DNA of 17,424 nucleotides from Actinomycetota bacterium (GTDB taxonomy: Bacteria; Actinomycetota; UBA4738; HRBIN12). A model generated the notes under the pieces. It was given only the letters and a program-made list of their open reading frames with translations, had not been told where the DNA came from and ran no database searches. Within the stretch, counting starts at the first letter, position 1, and each line of letters opens with the position of its first letter. This document shows positions 6,073 through 13,185 of the stretch, one piece after another. Location of the stretch: positions 1 to 17,424 of the forward strand of contig VAYX01000030.1 in NCBI GenBank assembly GCA_005885325.1, written 5' to 3'. Made by a program: the position numbers and the translations under genes.

Positions 6073-8274
6073 ATGGCCGAACGATTCAGCTGCCCCACCT
6101 GCGGGCACGAGAACGACGCCGGCCAGCGCTTCTGCGGCTCTTGCGGCAGCCGGCTCGTGCTCACTTGCGAGGTATGCGGGGGGGCCAACCCGCTCGACTC
6201 GAGGTTCTGCGGGAACTGCGGGGCGGACCTGCTCGCCTCGACGGCGTCGGAGCCGTCGGGGGAGGAGCGGCGGGTCATCACCATCCTCTTCGCGGACCTC
6301 GTGGGGTTCACCTCGCGCGCCGAGCGGCTCGATCCGGAGGACGTCCGAGCCATCCTCACTCCGTATTACACCCGCCTTCGTCAGGAGATCGAGGCGTTCG
6401 GCGGGACGGTGGAGAAGTTCATCGGTGATGCCGTGATGGCGGTGTTCGGCGCCCCGGTGGCATACGGTGACGATCCCGAGCGAGCCGTTCGCGCCGCTCT
6501 CCGGATCCGCGACACCGTCGGCGAGATGAACGCGGCCGATCCGGGCCTCGACCTACAGCTGCGGATCGCCGTCAACACCGGGGAAGCGATCGTCGCCCTC
6601 GGCGCGAGACCCCGGGATGGAGAAGCGATGGTCGCGGGCGATGTCGTCAACACGGCCGCGCGGCTGCAGACCGCGGCGCCGGTGGACACGATCCTCGTCG
6701 GGGAGGAGACCTTCCGGAGCACGAGGTCCACGGTCGAGTACGAGCAGGTTGAGCCGATCGCCGCCAAGGGCAAGCAGGCCCCCGTTCAGGCCTGGCGAGC
6801 GCTCGCCGCGGCTCGCGCGCCCGGCGAGCGCAGGGCCTTGGGCGTCCCGATGATCGGCCGGGAGGACGAGCTCTCGGCGCTCCGCGAGATCTGGGATCAC
6901 GTCGTCGTCCACCGGTATCCGCATATCGTCACGGTCTTCGGCCCGCCGGGGGTCGGGAAGTCGCGGCTCTCAGCCGAGTTCGCCGGGGCGGTTGCGGCCG
7001 GCGGGGGGCAGACGATCAGGGGACGGTCGCTCCCCTACGGCGAGAGCGGTGCCTACGGCGCCTTCGCCCAACAGGTCAAGCAGGTGGCCGGCATCTTCGA
7101 CAACGACCCGGCTCCCGCGGCGTGGGAGAAGCTCCATGAGTCCGTCGCGGCGCTCGTCGGGCCGGAGGAGGCCGACCAGGTTGCCTCGCACATCGCGACG
7201 TTGCTCGGCCTCGCTACGAACGGCGGGCCTGCCGCAGATCGCCACATGCTCTTCCTCTCCGCGAGACGGCTCGTGGAAGCCATCGCGAACCAGCTACCAA
7301 CCTTGCTCCTCTTCGAGGACCTGCACTGGGCCAATCCCAGTCTCCTCGATCTCTTGGAGTTGCTTGCCTCCCGCATCCGCGAGACGCCCTTGCTCATCCT
7401 GGCACTGGCCCGACCCGACCTCGTTGCCGACCGGCCGGGCTGGGGTGCCGGGCTCCCCGCGTACACCTCGATGCCCCTCGAGCCGCTGGGGGACGAGGAC
7501 TCGAGGGACTTGGCCCGCCTGCTCCTCGCCCGTGCGTCCACCGAGACCACGGGGCCGGTCGCGGCCGAGCTGGCCGAGGCGGGTGAGGGAAACCCCCTGT
7601 TCATCGAGGAGCTGGTCGCCTCGCTGGCCGAACGAGCGACGCCAGACACGCAGGAGCTTCCCACGAGCATCCGCGGAATCGTCGCCGCTCGCCTCGACGC
7701 CCTTCCCCGCGCGGAACGGTCGCTGCTGCTCCACGCCTCGGTGGTCGGCAAGATCTTCTGGAGCGGCGCGCTGGCGCGTTTCAGCCAGTTCGAGGACCGG
7801 CTGCCCGTGTTGCTCGATTCGCTGGAGGGACGAGACCTCATCCGGCGCGAGTCGGTCTCTCGATTCCAGGGGCAGCAGCAATTCAGGTTCAAGCACGTGC
7901 TGATCCGCGATGTCGCATACGCAACGCTGCCGCGGGCCAAGCGACGCGAGGCCCACGCCTCGGTCGCTGCGTTCCTCGAGGAGGTGTCGGCGGAGCGAGA
8001 ATCGCCGGCGACCCTCGGCTATCACTGGCGAGAGGCCGGCGAGAACGAGCGAGCCGTCGAGTCCCTGCTCGCCGCCGCCGAGCAGGCCAGTCGGGGGTGG
8101 GCCAAGGAGGAAGCGGTCAGGCTCTACAAGGAGGCGTTCGAACTCGTCCCGCCTGAGGACGAACCGCGGCGCCGCGCGATCCGGATCCGATGGGCCGTCG
8201 CCGACCAGATGCTCTACCACGTGCCCGATGCGGAACGGCTCGCGCGTAGCCAGGATCAGCCGAGCGACGAGTAA
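6073..8274 (+). CDS. Double zinc ribbon / class III nucleotidyl cyclase / AAA ATPase protein
   Basis: The 733-residue protein joins three modules. Two zinc ribbons occupy residues 1-55 (C7, C10, C21, C24 and C32, C35, C46, C49). A class III adenylate/guanylate cyclase domain follows at about 65-250. Its metal-binding aspartates are D75 (FADLVGFT) and D119 (KFIGDAVMAVFG), and its transition-state pair N193/R197 lies in NTAAR. K115 suggests ATP as substrate, giving cAMP. An AAA/STAND ATPase module starts with MIGREDEL; it has a P-loop GPPGVGKS at 290-297 and a Walker B LLLFEDLHWA with D416, followed by a helical stretch. Relatives usually carry a long TPR tail; here it stops early after VADQMLYHVPDAERL. 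No ribosome site precedes the ATG, and a promoter sits just upstream. The divergent cNMP-binding protein is a candidate receptor. Confidence 0.93.
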   Translation: MAERFSCPTCGHENDAGQRFCGSCGSRLVLTCEVCGGANPLDSRFCGNCGADLLASTASEPSGEERRVITILFADLVGFTSRAERLDPEDVRAILTPYYTRLRQEIEAFGGTVEKFIGDAVMAVFGAPVAYGDDPERAVRAALRIRDTVGEMNAADPGLDLQLRIAVNTGEAIVALGARPRDGEAMVAGDVVNTAARLQTAAPVDTILVGEETFRSTRSTVEYEQVEPIAAKGKQAPVQAWRALAAARAPGERRALGVPMIGREDELSALREIWDHVVVHRYPHIVTVFGPPGVGKSRLSAEFAGAVAAGGGQTIRGRSLPYGESGAYGAFAQQVKQVAGIFDNDPAPAAWEKLHESVAALVGPEEADQVASHIATLLGLATNGGPAADRHMLFLSARRLVEAIANQLPTLLLFEDLHWANPSLLDLLELLASRIRETPLLILALARPDLVADRPGWGAGLPAYTSMPLEPLGDEDSRDLARLLLARASTETTGPVAAELAEAGEGNPLFIEELVASLAERATPDTQELPTSIRGIVAARLDALPRAERSLLLHASVVGKIFWSGALARFSQFEDRLPVLLDSLEGRDLIRRESVSRFQGQQQFRFKHVLIRDVAYATLPRAKRREAHASVAAFLEEVSAERESPATLGYHWREAGENERAVESLLAAAEQASRGWAKEEAVRLYKEAFELVPPEDEPRRRAIRIRWAVADQMLYHVPDAERLARSQDQPSDE

Positions 8275-8280
8275 GCCGGA

Positions 8281-8562
8281 TCAGAGGGGGAAGTCGTCGG
8301 GCGTGACGTCGCCGCCAATCTCGTATATCTCATTGACGACGTGACTGCCGAGGAGCTCGGCATGCGCGCGGACCATCTCCTCGCTCGGGGCCACGTAGAC
8401 GCAGTAGGACTTCAACGCGCCCTTCTTGTCCACGACCACGTGGCTGTGCTCCCACACGATCTCCGGGAATTTCTCTGCGGCGATGCGCTTCGATCTCCGG
8501 CCGATCTCGGGCATCTGGTCTTCCCCAACGTCGTATGTCCGATCGATCAGGTATTTGGGCAT
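8281..8562 (-). CDS. DUF4242 (SCO4226-type nickel-binding) family protein, 93 aa
   Basis: The product starts MPKYLIDRTYDVG and runs through FPEIVWEHSHVVVDKKGALKS, YCVYVAPSEEMVRAHAELLG and a final GGDVTPDDFPL. This is the ferredoxin-like fold of DUF4242, whose characterised member SCO4226 of Streptomyces binds nickel. Possible ligands here include H39, H41 and H67. The ATG at 8562 was chosen because GAGG lies four bases upstream within an AAGGGGCGAGG stretch; the frame is open further upstream but without a plausible start. The stop is six bases from the stop of the convergent cyclase gene. Its physiological role is not established; metal binding is a family inference. Confidence 0.85.
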   Translation of the reverse strand: MPKYLIDRTYDVGEDQMPEIGRRSKRIAAEKFPEIVWEHSHVVVDKKGALKSYCVYVAPSEEMVRAHAELLGSHVVNEIYEIGGDVTPDDFPL

Positions 8563-8599
8563 CTTGCCTCGCCCCTTCCGCAAGGACGTCGATCTCGGG

Positions 8600-8605
8600 A
8601 TTCTA
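8600..8605 (-). promoter_or_regulatory. Candidate -10 box (TAGAAT) upstream of the DUF4242 gene
   Basis: TAGAAT on the minus strand, within GGTATAGAATC, lies 37 bases before the DUF4242 start. It leaves room for a short leader carrying the visible ribosome site. No clear -35 is seen. Confidence 0.4.
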
Positions 8606-8670
8606 TACCGAGCGCTCACGGAGCCGACGGGCCACCGCGATCCGACCCGCCTCCCTCGCCCCTGCGGGAG

Positions 8671-8676
8671 TAGCAT
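8671..8676 (+). promoter_or_regulatory. Candidate -10 box (TAGCAT) of the H1-like gene
   Basis: TAGCAT lies 29 bases before the ATG of the H1-like gene. An extended ribosome site, AAGGAGGT at 8694-8701, follows at ideal spacing. This is the strongest Shine-Dalgarno in the window and suggests high expression. Confidence 0.4.
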
Positions 8677-8705
8677 GCACCCGAAGCAGGGGGAAGGAGG
8701 TCACC

Positions 8706-9467
8706 ATGTATGACGTGGAGGATCCCAGGCGGGAGGGGGACACCTCGCCGTGGGGCGGCGAGCCGATGCCGCCCGCCCAGCCGGCGCCATCACCGACGCC
8801 GCCAGCAGAGCCGCCTCGGGAGAGGACGTGGGAATCCGTCGATCGGGTGGCGGAGCGGGCAGGAGAGATGGCCGGGACGGCGACGGCAGGGGCCAAGAAG
8901 GTCGTGAAACGGGCCGGTACCACCGGGAAGAAGGTGACCACGCGCGCGCGGGGGGCGGCGAAGAAGGCCGTCCGCACGGCACGGTCCTCGGCCAAGAAAG
9001 CCGCCACCAGGGGCAAGAAGGCCGCGACCCGAAGGCGCACGACCGGCAAGAAGGTGACGAGGCGGGCCAGAGCGACCGGCAAGAAGGTGACGAGGCGGGC
9101 CAGAGCGACCGGCAAGAAGGTGACGAGGCGGGCCAGAGCGACCGGCAAGAAGGTGACGAGGCGGGCCAGAGCGACCGGCGAGCCGGAGCCAAGAAGGTCA
9201 CCAGGCGAGCTCGCTCCACCGGGAAGAAGTCCACCACCCGGGCCCGAGCCGGAGCCAAGAAGGTCACCAGGCGAGCTCGCTCCACCGGGAAGAAAGCCAC
9301 CACCCGGGCCAGATCCGTGGCGAAGAGGGCGACGGGCCGCAGGAAGACCGCGGCCCGCAAGTCGACGGGGCGCAAATCGACGACCCGGAGGAAGTCGGCG
9401 GCTCGTCGATAGAGGAGCTGAGAAACACGTGAGCGGCTCGTCGATAGAGGAGCTGAGAAACACGTGA
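8706..9467 (+). CDS. Histone H1-like Lys/Arg-repeat protein, C-terminal half apparently frameshifted
   Basis: Residues 1-60 are acidic and proline-rich (MYDVEDPRREGDTSPWGGEP, then PAPSPTPPAEPPRERTW), followed by a short helix (VDRVAERAGEMAGTA). From about residue 63 the protein is a lysine/arginine/alanine repeat of the AKKVVKRAGTTGKK kind, as in bacterial H1-like nucleoid proteins, including four copies of TGKKVTRRARA at about 113-156. After residue 158 the same frame changes abruptly to a proline-rich low-complexity tail (EPEPRRSPGELAPPG). The H1-type pattern instead resumes in the -1 frame and ends at a stop at 9412. I read this as a one-base frameshift, real or from assembly of repetitive DNA. 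AAGGAGG precedes the ATG. Expected role: DNA compaction in the nucleoid. Confidence 0.75.
   Translation: MYDVEDPRREGDTSPWGGEPMPPAQPAPSPTPPAEPPRERTWESVDRVAERAGEMAGTATAGAKKVVKRAGTTGKKVTTRARGAAKKAVRTARSSAKKAATRGKKAATRRRTTGKKVTRRARATGKKVTRRARATGKKVTRRARATGKKVTRRARATGEPEPRRSPGELAPPGRSPPPGPEPEPRRSPGELAPPGRKPPPGPDPWRRGRRAAGRPRPASRRGANRRPGGSRRLVDRGAEKHVSGSSIEELRNT
9042..9173 (+). repeat. Four identical tandem copies of a 33-bp coding repeat
   Basis: The 33-bp unit beginning ACCGGCAAGAAGGTGACG is present four times without a single difference, encoding TGKKVTRRARA. Identity at the DNA level, including third positions, implies recent expansion or gene-conversion-like homogenisation. A fifth, broken copy starts at 9174 and leads into the frameshift junction. 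Confidence 0.95.
9179..9310 (+). repeat. Two tandem copies of a 66-bp coding repeat
   Basis: Copies at 9179-9244 and 9245-9310 differ by only two bases (AAGTCC versus AAAGCC). The unit encodes 22 residues, RAGAKKVTRRARSTGKK plus S/A-TTRA, in the displaced frame. The period is a multiple of three, so copy number does not alter the frame; the frame break lies at its left border. Confidence 0.93.
9179..9412 (+). pseudogene. Displaced C-terminal part of the H1-like gene in the -1 frame
   Basis: Read from 9179, this stretch encodes RAGAKKVTRRARSTGKK, repeated with small changes, then SVAKRATGRRKTAARK and a closing RRKSAARR before TAG at 9410-9412. This is the same lysine/arginine repeat language as the first half of the upstream gene, so it is almost surely the original C terminus. 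It is one base out of frame with the ATG at 8706, and no start codon of its own with a ribosome site is visible. It may be a true mutation, an assembly error in repeats, or less likely a translated frameshift product. The ancestral protein would be about 235 residues. Confidence 0.7.
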
Positions 9468-9503
9468 GCGGCTCGTCGATAGAGGAGCTGAGAAACACGT
9501 GAG
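9399..9503 (+). repeat. Three perfect tandem copies of a 35-bp repeat spanning the gene end
   Basis: The unit starts CGGCTCGTCGATAGAGGAGC and ends AACACGTGAG; copies lie at 9399, 9434 and 9469. The first copy contains the last codons and TAG stop of the H1-like C terminus, so the end of the gene has been copied twice. The 35-bp period is not a multiple of three, which argues against a coding role. The unit boundary also carries GTGAGCGGC, the left arm of the terminator that follows. Confidence 0.95.
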
Positions 9504-9529
9504 CGGCCCGCCGAAGGCGGGCCGCTCAC
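9499..9529. terminator. Strong GC hairpin, probably a bidirectional terminator
   Basis: A perfect 14-bp stem (GTGAGCGGCCCGCC with GGCGGGCCGCTCAC) closes a GAA loop. It sits between the H1-like gene and the convergent initiator tRNA gene, five bases from the tRNA 3' end, and could end transcription from both sides. There is no T tract on either strand. Confidence 0.8.
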
Positions 9530-9533
9530 CTTG

Positions 9534-9607
9534 TCGCGGGGACGGGATTTGAACCCGTGACCTCTGGGTTATGAGCCCAGCGAGCTACCGGACTGCTCCA
9601 CCCCGCA
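9534..9607 (-). tRNA. Initiator tRNA-fMet (anticodon CAT)
   Basis: The minus strand folds as a full cloverleaf. It has an acceptor stem starting TGCGGGG, a D arm GAGC-AGTCCGGTA-GCTC, an anticodon arm CTGGG-CTCATAA-CCCAG, variable loop AGGTC, a T arm ACGGG-TTCAAAT-CCCGT, then CCCCGCG and discriminator A73. Three consecutive G:C pairs next to the anticodon loop and an A11:U24 pair in the D stem mark it as an initiator rather than elongator methionine tRNA. The first pair is U1-G72 rather than the C1-A72 mismatch of E. coli; either keeps the end weak, as formylation requires. CCA is not encoded (ACAA follows). Confidence 0.96.
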
Positions 9608-9612
9608 CGCCG

Positions 9613-9641
9613 ATGCTAGCAACCCCTGCACCGAGCGCCAA
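9613..9641 (-). promoter_or_regulatory. Promoter TTGGCG-N17-TAGCAT of the initiator tRNA
   Basis: On the minus strand TTGGCG (9641-9636) and TAGCAT (9618-9613) are exactly 17 bases apart. The tRNA's first base is only six bases beyond the -10 box, so transcription would begin at or next to the mature 5' end. Confidence 0.6.
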
Positions 9642-9720
9642 GCCCCTCGACCCGGCCGCGAGGTCTCCAACCTTCACACATCGTTAACCCCGTGGGGGCT
9701 TCGTCCCCCATCCCGGCCGG

Positions 9721-9726
9721 TACTCT
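9721..9726 (+). promoter_or_regulatory. Candidate -10 box (TACTCT) of mgsA, leaderless
   Basis: TACTCT ends seven bases before the mgsA ATG. No Shine-Dalgarno is visible in between, so the A of the ATG is a likely +1. No good -35 is seen. Confidence 0.45.
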
Positions 9727-9733
9727 CGAAGCC

Positions 9734-10195
9734 ATGGACCGATCGATCGGCATCCCCGCCAACCCGAACGACGAGTCGCCTCGCAAGGCGGTGCTCGCGC
9801 TCGTGGCCCACGACGAGAAGAAAGACGATCTCCTGCGCTTGGCCAAGCGGTATCGCTCCAGCCTGGCCAGGCTGCACCTGCTGGCCACATCCCACACCGG
9901 GACCCTGCTCTCGGAGGAGATCGGCCTTCCCGTCGAGCGTTTCCGGAGCGGGCCCGAGGGCGGCGACATCCAGATCGGCGCTCGGATCGTCCAGGGCGAC
10001 GTGGACGCCGTCGTGTTCCTCCGCGATCCCCTGACCGCCCATCCCCACGAGCCGGACATCCAGGCGCTCCTCAAGGTCTGCGACGTGCACGGCGTGCCGG
10101 TGGCCACCAACCTCGCGTCGGCCGAGATCCTGCTCCGGTCGCTCTCGCAGGCCATCTGGTGGGGACGGGACGCCGCGGCTGCATCCCACGCTTAG
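9734..10195 (+). CDS. mgsA: Methylglyoxal synthase
   Basis: MgsA converts dihydroxyacetone phosphate to methylglyoxal and phosphate, a bypass of lower glycolysis used when phosphate is short or sugar phosphates build up; it is a cytoplasmic enzyme. The 153-residue product has the family pattern: VAHDEKKDDLL at the start (phosphate-binding H and K), ATSHTGTLL, the SGPEGGDIQIGA motif with the catalytic aspartate D78, FLRDPLTAHPHEPDIQALL (second His and Asp), and HGVPVATNLASAE near the end. Length matches the usual 130-155. The ATG at 9734 sits seven bases after a -10-like TACTCT with no ribosome site, suggesting a leaderless transcript. It is divergent from the initiator tRNA and convergent with the UPF0182 gene 25 bases away. 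Confidence 0.95.
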   Translation: MDRSIGIPANPNDESPRKAVLALVAHDEKKDDLLRLAKRYRSSLARLHLLATSHTGTLLSEEIGLPVERFRSGPEGGDIQIGARIVQGDVDAVVFLRDPLTAHPHEPDIQALLKVCDVHGVPVATNLASAEILLRSLSQAIWWGRDAAAASHA

Positions 10196-10220
10196 GGCGC
10201 CGACCTCACCCCGCTGCAGC

Positions 10221-13121
10221 TCACCCTGACGGGCTCGGCGAGGGCGACCCGCTCGGTGCCGCCGAAGGTGAGGGCGACGGCGAGCCCGTCCCGCTCCTCG
10301 CCGCCAGCTGCTCCGCCCGCCTGATGGCGGCCTTGGCCGCTTCCACCTCGGCCTGGTAGGTCGCGAGGTCGCTGGCCTTGAGCGCCGCGTCGGCCGCGGC
10401 GAAGTGGTTCAGGGCCTGCTGGAGGAGCTGCGCGATCTGCCGCTGGACGTTTCCCCCAGGCGTCGGCCCGCCGCCGCCGCCGCCCGGTGGCGGGATCACC
10501 GTCGCGCCGAACGAGTCGTTGAGCGCCTCCGTCAGGGTGCTTCCCAGGCCGACGTCGCCGCCGTTCGTCACCAGGACCCGCTTCAGCTCGGGGATGGCGG
10601 TCTCCTGCGCGGACCGGACGTAGACGGGCTCCACGTAGAGCAGGCCGGTCCCGATCGGGATGATCAGGAAGTCCCCGAACCTGATCTCCGACCCGCTCTG
10701 GCCGAACAGGGTCTGGTCGGCGGAGAACCTGGGGTCCTGGCGCATCCGGGCGAACACCTGCGACGGTCCGTCCACGTTCTGGCCCGGGGGGAACTCGTAC
10801 GCGACGATCTTCCCGTAGTCCGGTCCGGTGTCGGACTTGGCGGCCATCCAGGCCACCACGTTCTGGCGTCCCTCGGGGTTGAACGGCAGGACGAGGACGA
10901 ACGATTCCTCCGCGTCACCGGGGAGGCGCAGAAGCAGGTAATACGGGCGAATCGGGACGTTCACGTTGCTGTTGGTGTTCGCGGGGATCGTGGGATCGAA
11001 CGGCACCTGCCAGAAGTCCTGCTTCTGGTAGAAGACGCTCGCCTCCGTGACGTGATAGTTGGCGAACTGGTAGGCCTGCACTTGGAACAGGTTCTCCGGG
11101 TAGCGGAAGTGGGCGGCCAGTTCCGCGGGGGCCTGATCGATCGGCGTGAACAGATCGGGGAAGGCGTTCTCCCACACCTTGATGATGGGGTCCGTCGTGT
11201 CGGCGACGTAATAGGTCATCGTTCCGTCGTACGCGTCAACGACCACCTTGACGGAGTTGCGCATGTAGTTCGCCGTGCCGTGCAGCCCGCTCTGACCGGC
11301 GTCGAGCGGGGTGGCCTGGTCCAGGGGGACCTCCTGCGAGTACGGGTAGCCGTCCGTCGTGGTGTAGGCGTCCCAGATCCACTTCACCCGGCCCCCGACG
11401 ATCGCCGCGTACGGGTCGGAGTCGAACGTGAGGAACGGTGCGGCCTTCGGCACGCGGTCCTGGATGTTCCGGAAGATCAGGATCCGCGAGTTGTCCTGGA
11501 TCAGCCCGGAGATCAACAGGTTGACGTCGCGGAAACGCCAGGCGAACAGGGCCCGTTTGAAGAACCCGCCGATGGGGATGCCGCCCTTCCCCTCGTAGGT
11601 GCTGGAGACCTGCTGGCTGCTGCCTTCGGTGGAGGCGTAGTCGAGCTCCTTGGTCCCCGTGTCGACCACGACGAACGGGGCGCCGGCCCGATTCTCCCCG
11701 TAGTAGATCCGAGGCTGCACGTCCAGGGGCGGCTGCCCCACCGGGGGGATGTCCGAGAGCGTGAACTGCGGCGCGCCCTCGGCGGTGGCCGTGTTCACCG
11801 GCGCCGCGACGGCGCCGAAGCCATGCGTGTAGACCAGGTGCTTGTTCTGCCACGTTGCGCCACCCCCGGGGATGGAGTCCTGATTCACCTCACGGGCCGA
11901 CAGCATGACCACCCGTCGCTCGCCGTTCAGGTCGTACCGGTCGACGTCGACGTCCTGGAACACGTAGTACTGGCGGATCCGTTGGAGGGATTCATAGTTC
12001 TCCCGAAGGATGTCCGGTCGCCACAGCCGGATGTTGGACACGGTCGCGTCGTTCGCCTCGACCTGTTGCGGGGACACGGTGGCCGAGACCGGACGCGGTT
12101 GCGCCTGGATCGTGTCCAGCCCGAAGGCCGCGCGGGTGCCCGAGATGTTGCGGTCGATGTACGGGCGCTCGCGCTGGAGCTCCTGCGGCCCCACCTGGAA
12201 CCGCTGGACGAACGCCGGATACGCGGCGCCGGCGGTGATCGACACAAGCGCAAGCAAGCCGAGGGCGATGACGGGGATGGCCCAGCCCCGCATCCGGATG
12301 TTCACCAGGAACAGGATCGCGCACGCGACGGCGATGAACGTCAGGATGCGTAGAGCCGGAAGCTGCGCCTTCACGTCGGTGAACGAGGCGCCTTCCACGA
12401 CCCCTCGTCGCGAGGTCAGCAGGTCGAACGTTCCCAGGTAGTACCCCCACGCCTTGGTCAGCACGATCACCCCGAGCAGGACCGACAGATGCGCCTTGAC
12501 CTGCGGCGTGACCTTCTCGGTGAACGCGGGGGCCTGGGGTCGGATCCCTCCCCACAGGTAGTGGGCGACGGCCGTGATGAAGGTGATCCCCACGAGCGAG
12601 GAGAACAGCCACCCCTGTACGAACTCCAACCAGGGCAGGCCGAAGACGTAAAACGCCGGATCCCGGTGGAACAAGGGGTCGGTCGAGCCGAACGTGACCC
12701 CGGAGGAGTTGCGCCACAACAGGAACGTCCTCCATTGCGTGGTCACGCCCAAGCCGACGAACAGCGCGATGACGCCCGCGATGACCGGGAGCAGCCACCA
12801 GGCGTAGGGCTCGAACGCCAGCCGGTACCGCTCGATGACCTCCTGCTCGGGGCCGATGGCCCGGTAGCTCGGCGTGAGGAGCCGGACGATCAGCAGGTTC
12901 GCGTACAGGATGGCGAAGAACGCAGCCCCGAAGATGAGACCGAGGGCGATTTTGGTCCGAAGGATCGTCCAGAAGACCTGGCTGAAGCCGACCTCTCGGA
13001 ACCACAACAGATCGACGAAGAACCCGGAAAGCGCAGTGAATCCTGCAACGAGCAGCACCAGCGCGACCCCGGCGATGATCAGCCATCGCCGGCCGCGTCC
13101 GGCTTGGACGACGCGCGCCAC
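10221..13121 (-). CDS. UPF0182 family large membrane protein (COG1615)
   Basis: The 966-residue protein matches the actinobacterial UPF0182 family (Rv3193c of M. tuberculosis). Seven hydrophobic helices occupy the first 300 residues, at about 13-35, 56-80, 106-128, 170-195, 211-230, 258-276 and 280-300. A large extracytoplasmic region of about 550 residues follows, starting at QRFQVGPQELQRERPYIDRN, a family hallmark. Near the end there is a glycine run (PPPGGGGGGPTPGG), a coiled-coil-like alanine-rich stretch (AADAALKASDLATYQAE) and a serine/proline tail ending SPSPSPSG. The GTG at 13121 has AAAGGA at normal spacing. It lies 64 bases downstream of the PDZ/Lon-like gene, probably in one operon. 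Function is not established in any member I know of; the tail looks like a wall-spanning linker. Confidence 0.93.
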   Translation of the reverse strand: MARVVQAGRGRRWLIIAGVALVLLVAGFTALSGFFVDLLWFREVGFSQVFWTILRTKIALGLIFGAAFFAILYANLLIVRLLTPSYRAIGPEQEVIERYRLAFEPYAWWLLPVIAGVIALFVGLGVTTQWRTFLLWRNSSGVTFGSTDPLFHRDPAFYVFGLPWLEFVQGWLFSSLVGITFITAVAHYLWGGIRPQAPAFTEKVTPQVKAHLSVLLGVIVLTKAWGYYLGTFDLLTSRRGVVEGASFTDVKAQLPALRILTFIAVACAILFLVNIRMRGWAIPVIALGLLALVSITAGAAYPAFVQRFQVGPQELQRERPYIDRNISGTRAAFGLDTIQAQPRPVSATVSPQQVEANDATVSNIRLWRPDILRENYESLQRIRQYYVFQDVDVDRYDLNGERRVVMLSAREVNQDSIPGGGATWQNKHLVYTHGFGAVAAPVNTATAEGAPQFTLSDIPPVGQPPLDVQPRIYYGENRAGAPFVVVDTGTKELDYASTEGSSQQVSSTYEGKGGIPIGGFFKRALFAWRFRDVNLLISGLIQDNSRILIFRNIQDRVPKAAPFLTFDSDPYAAIVGGRVKWIWDAYTTTDGYPYSQEVPLDQATPLDAGQSGLHGTANYMRNSVKVVVDAYDGTMTYYVADTTDPIIKVWENAFPDLFTPIDQAPAELAAHFRYPENLFQVQAYQFANYHVTEASVFYQKQDFWQVPFDPTIPANTNSNVNVPIRPYYLLLRLPGDAEESFVLVLPFNPEGRQNVVAWMAAKSDTGPDYGKIVAYEFPPGQNVDGPSQVFARMRQDPRFSADQTLFGQSGSEIRFGDFLIIPIGTGLLYVEPVYVRSAQETAIPELKRVLVTNGGDVGLGSTLTEALNDSFGATVIPPPGGGGGGPTPGGNVQRQIAQLLQQALNHFAAADAALKASDLATYQAEVEAAKAAIRRAEQLAARSGTGSPSPSPSAAPSGSPSPSPSG

Positions 13122-13185
13122 ACCCGTCCTTTCGGTTCCGGGAACGCGTCAGCCTATCATCGGGGCTCCGGCCGGGCGGATGCCG

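Noticed and set aside
9174..9196. Programmed -1 ribosomal frameshift in the H1-like gene
   Set aside because: No slippery heptamer of the X-XXY-YYZ kind is present at the junction; mutation or misassembly of repeats is simpler.
9042..9503. CRISPR array
   Set aside because: Units are directly adjacent with no unique spacers, and the first two families encode protein repeats. No cas genes are present.
10404..12353. 649-codon plus-strand frame opposite UPF0182
   Set aside because: Antisense shadow of a full-length family member; no ribosome site or recognisable fold.
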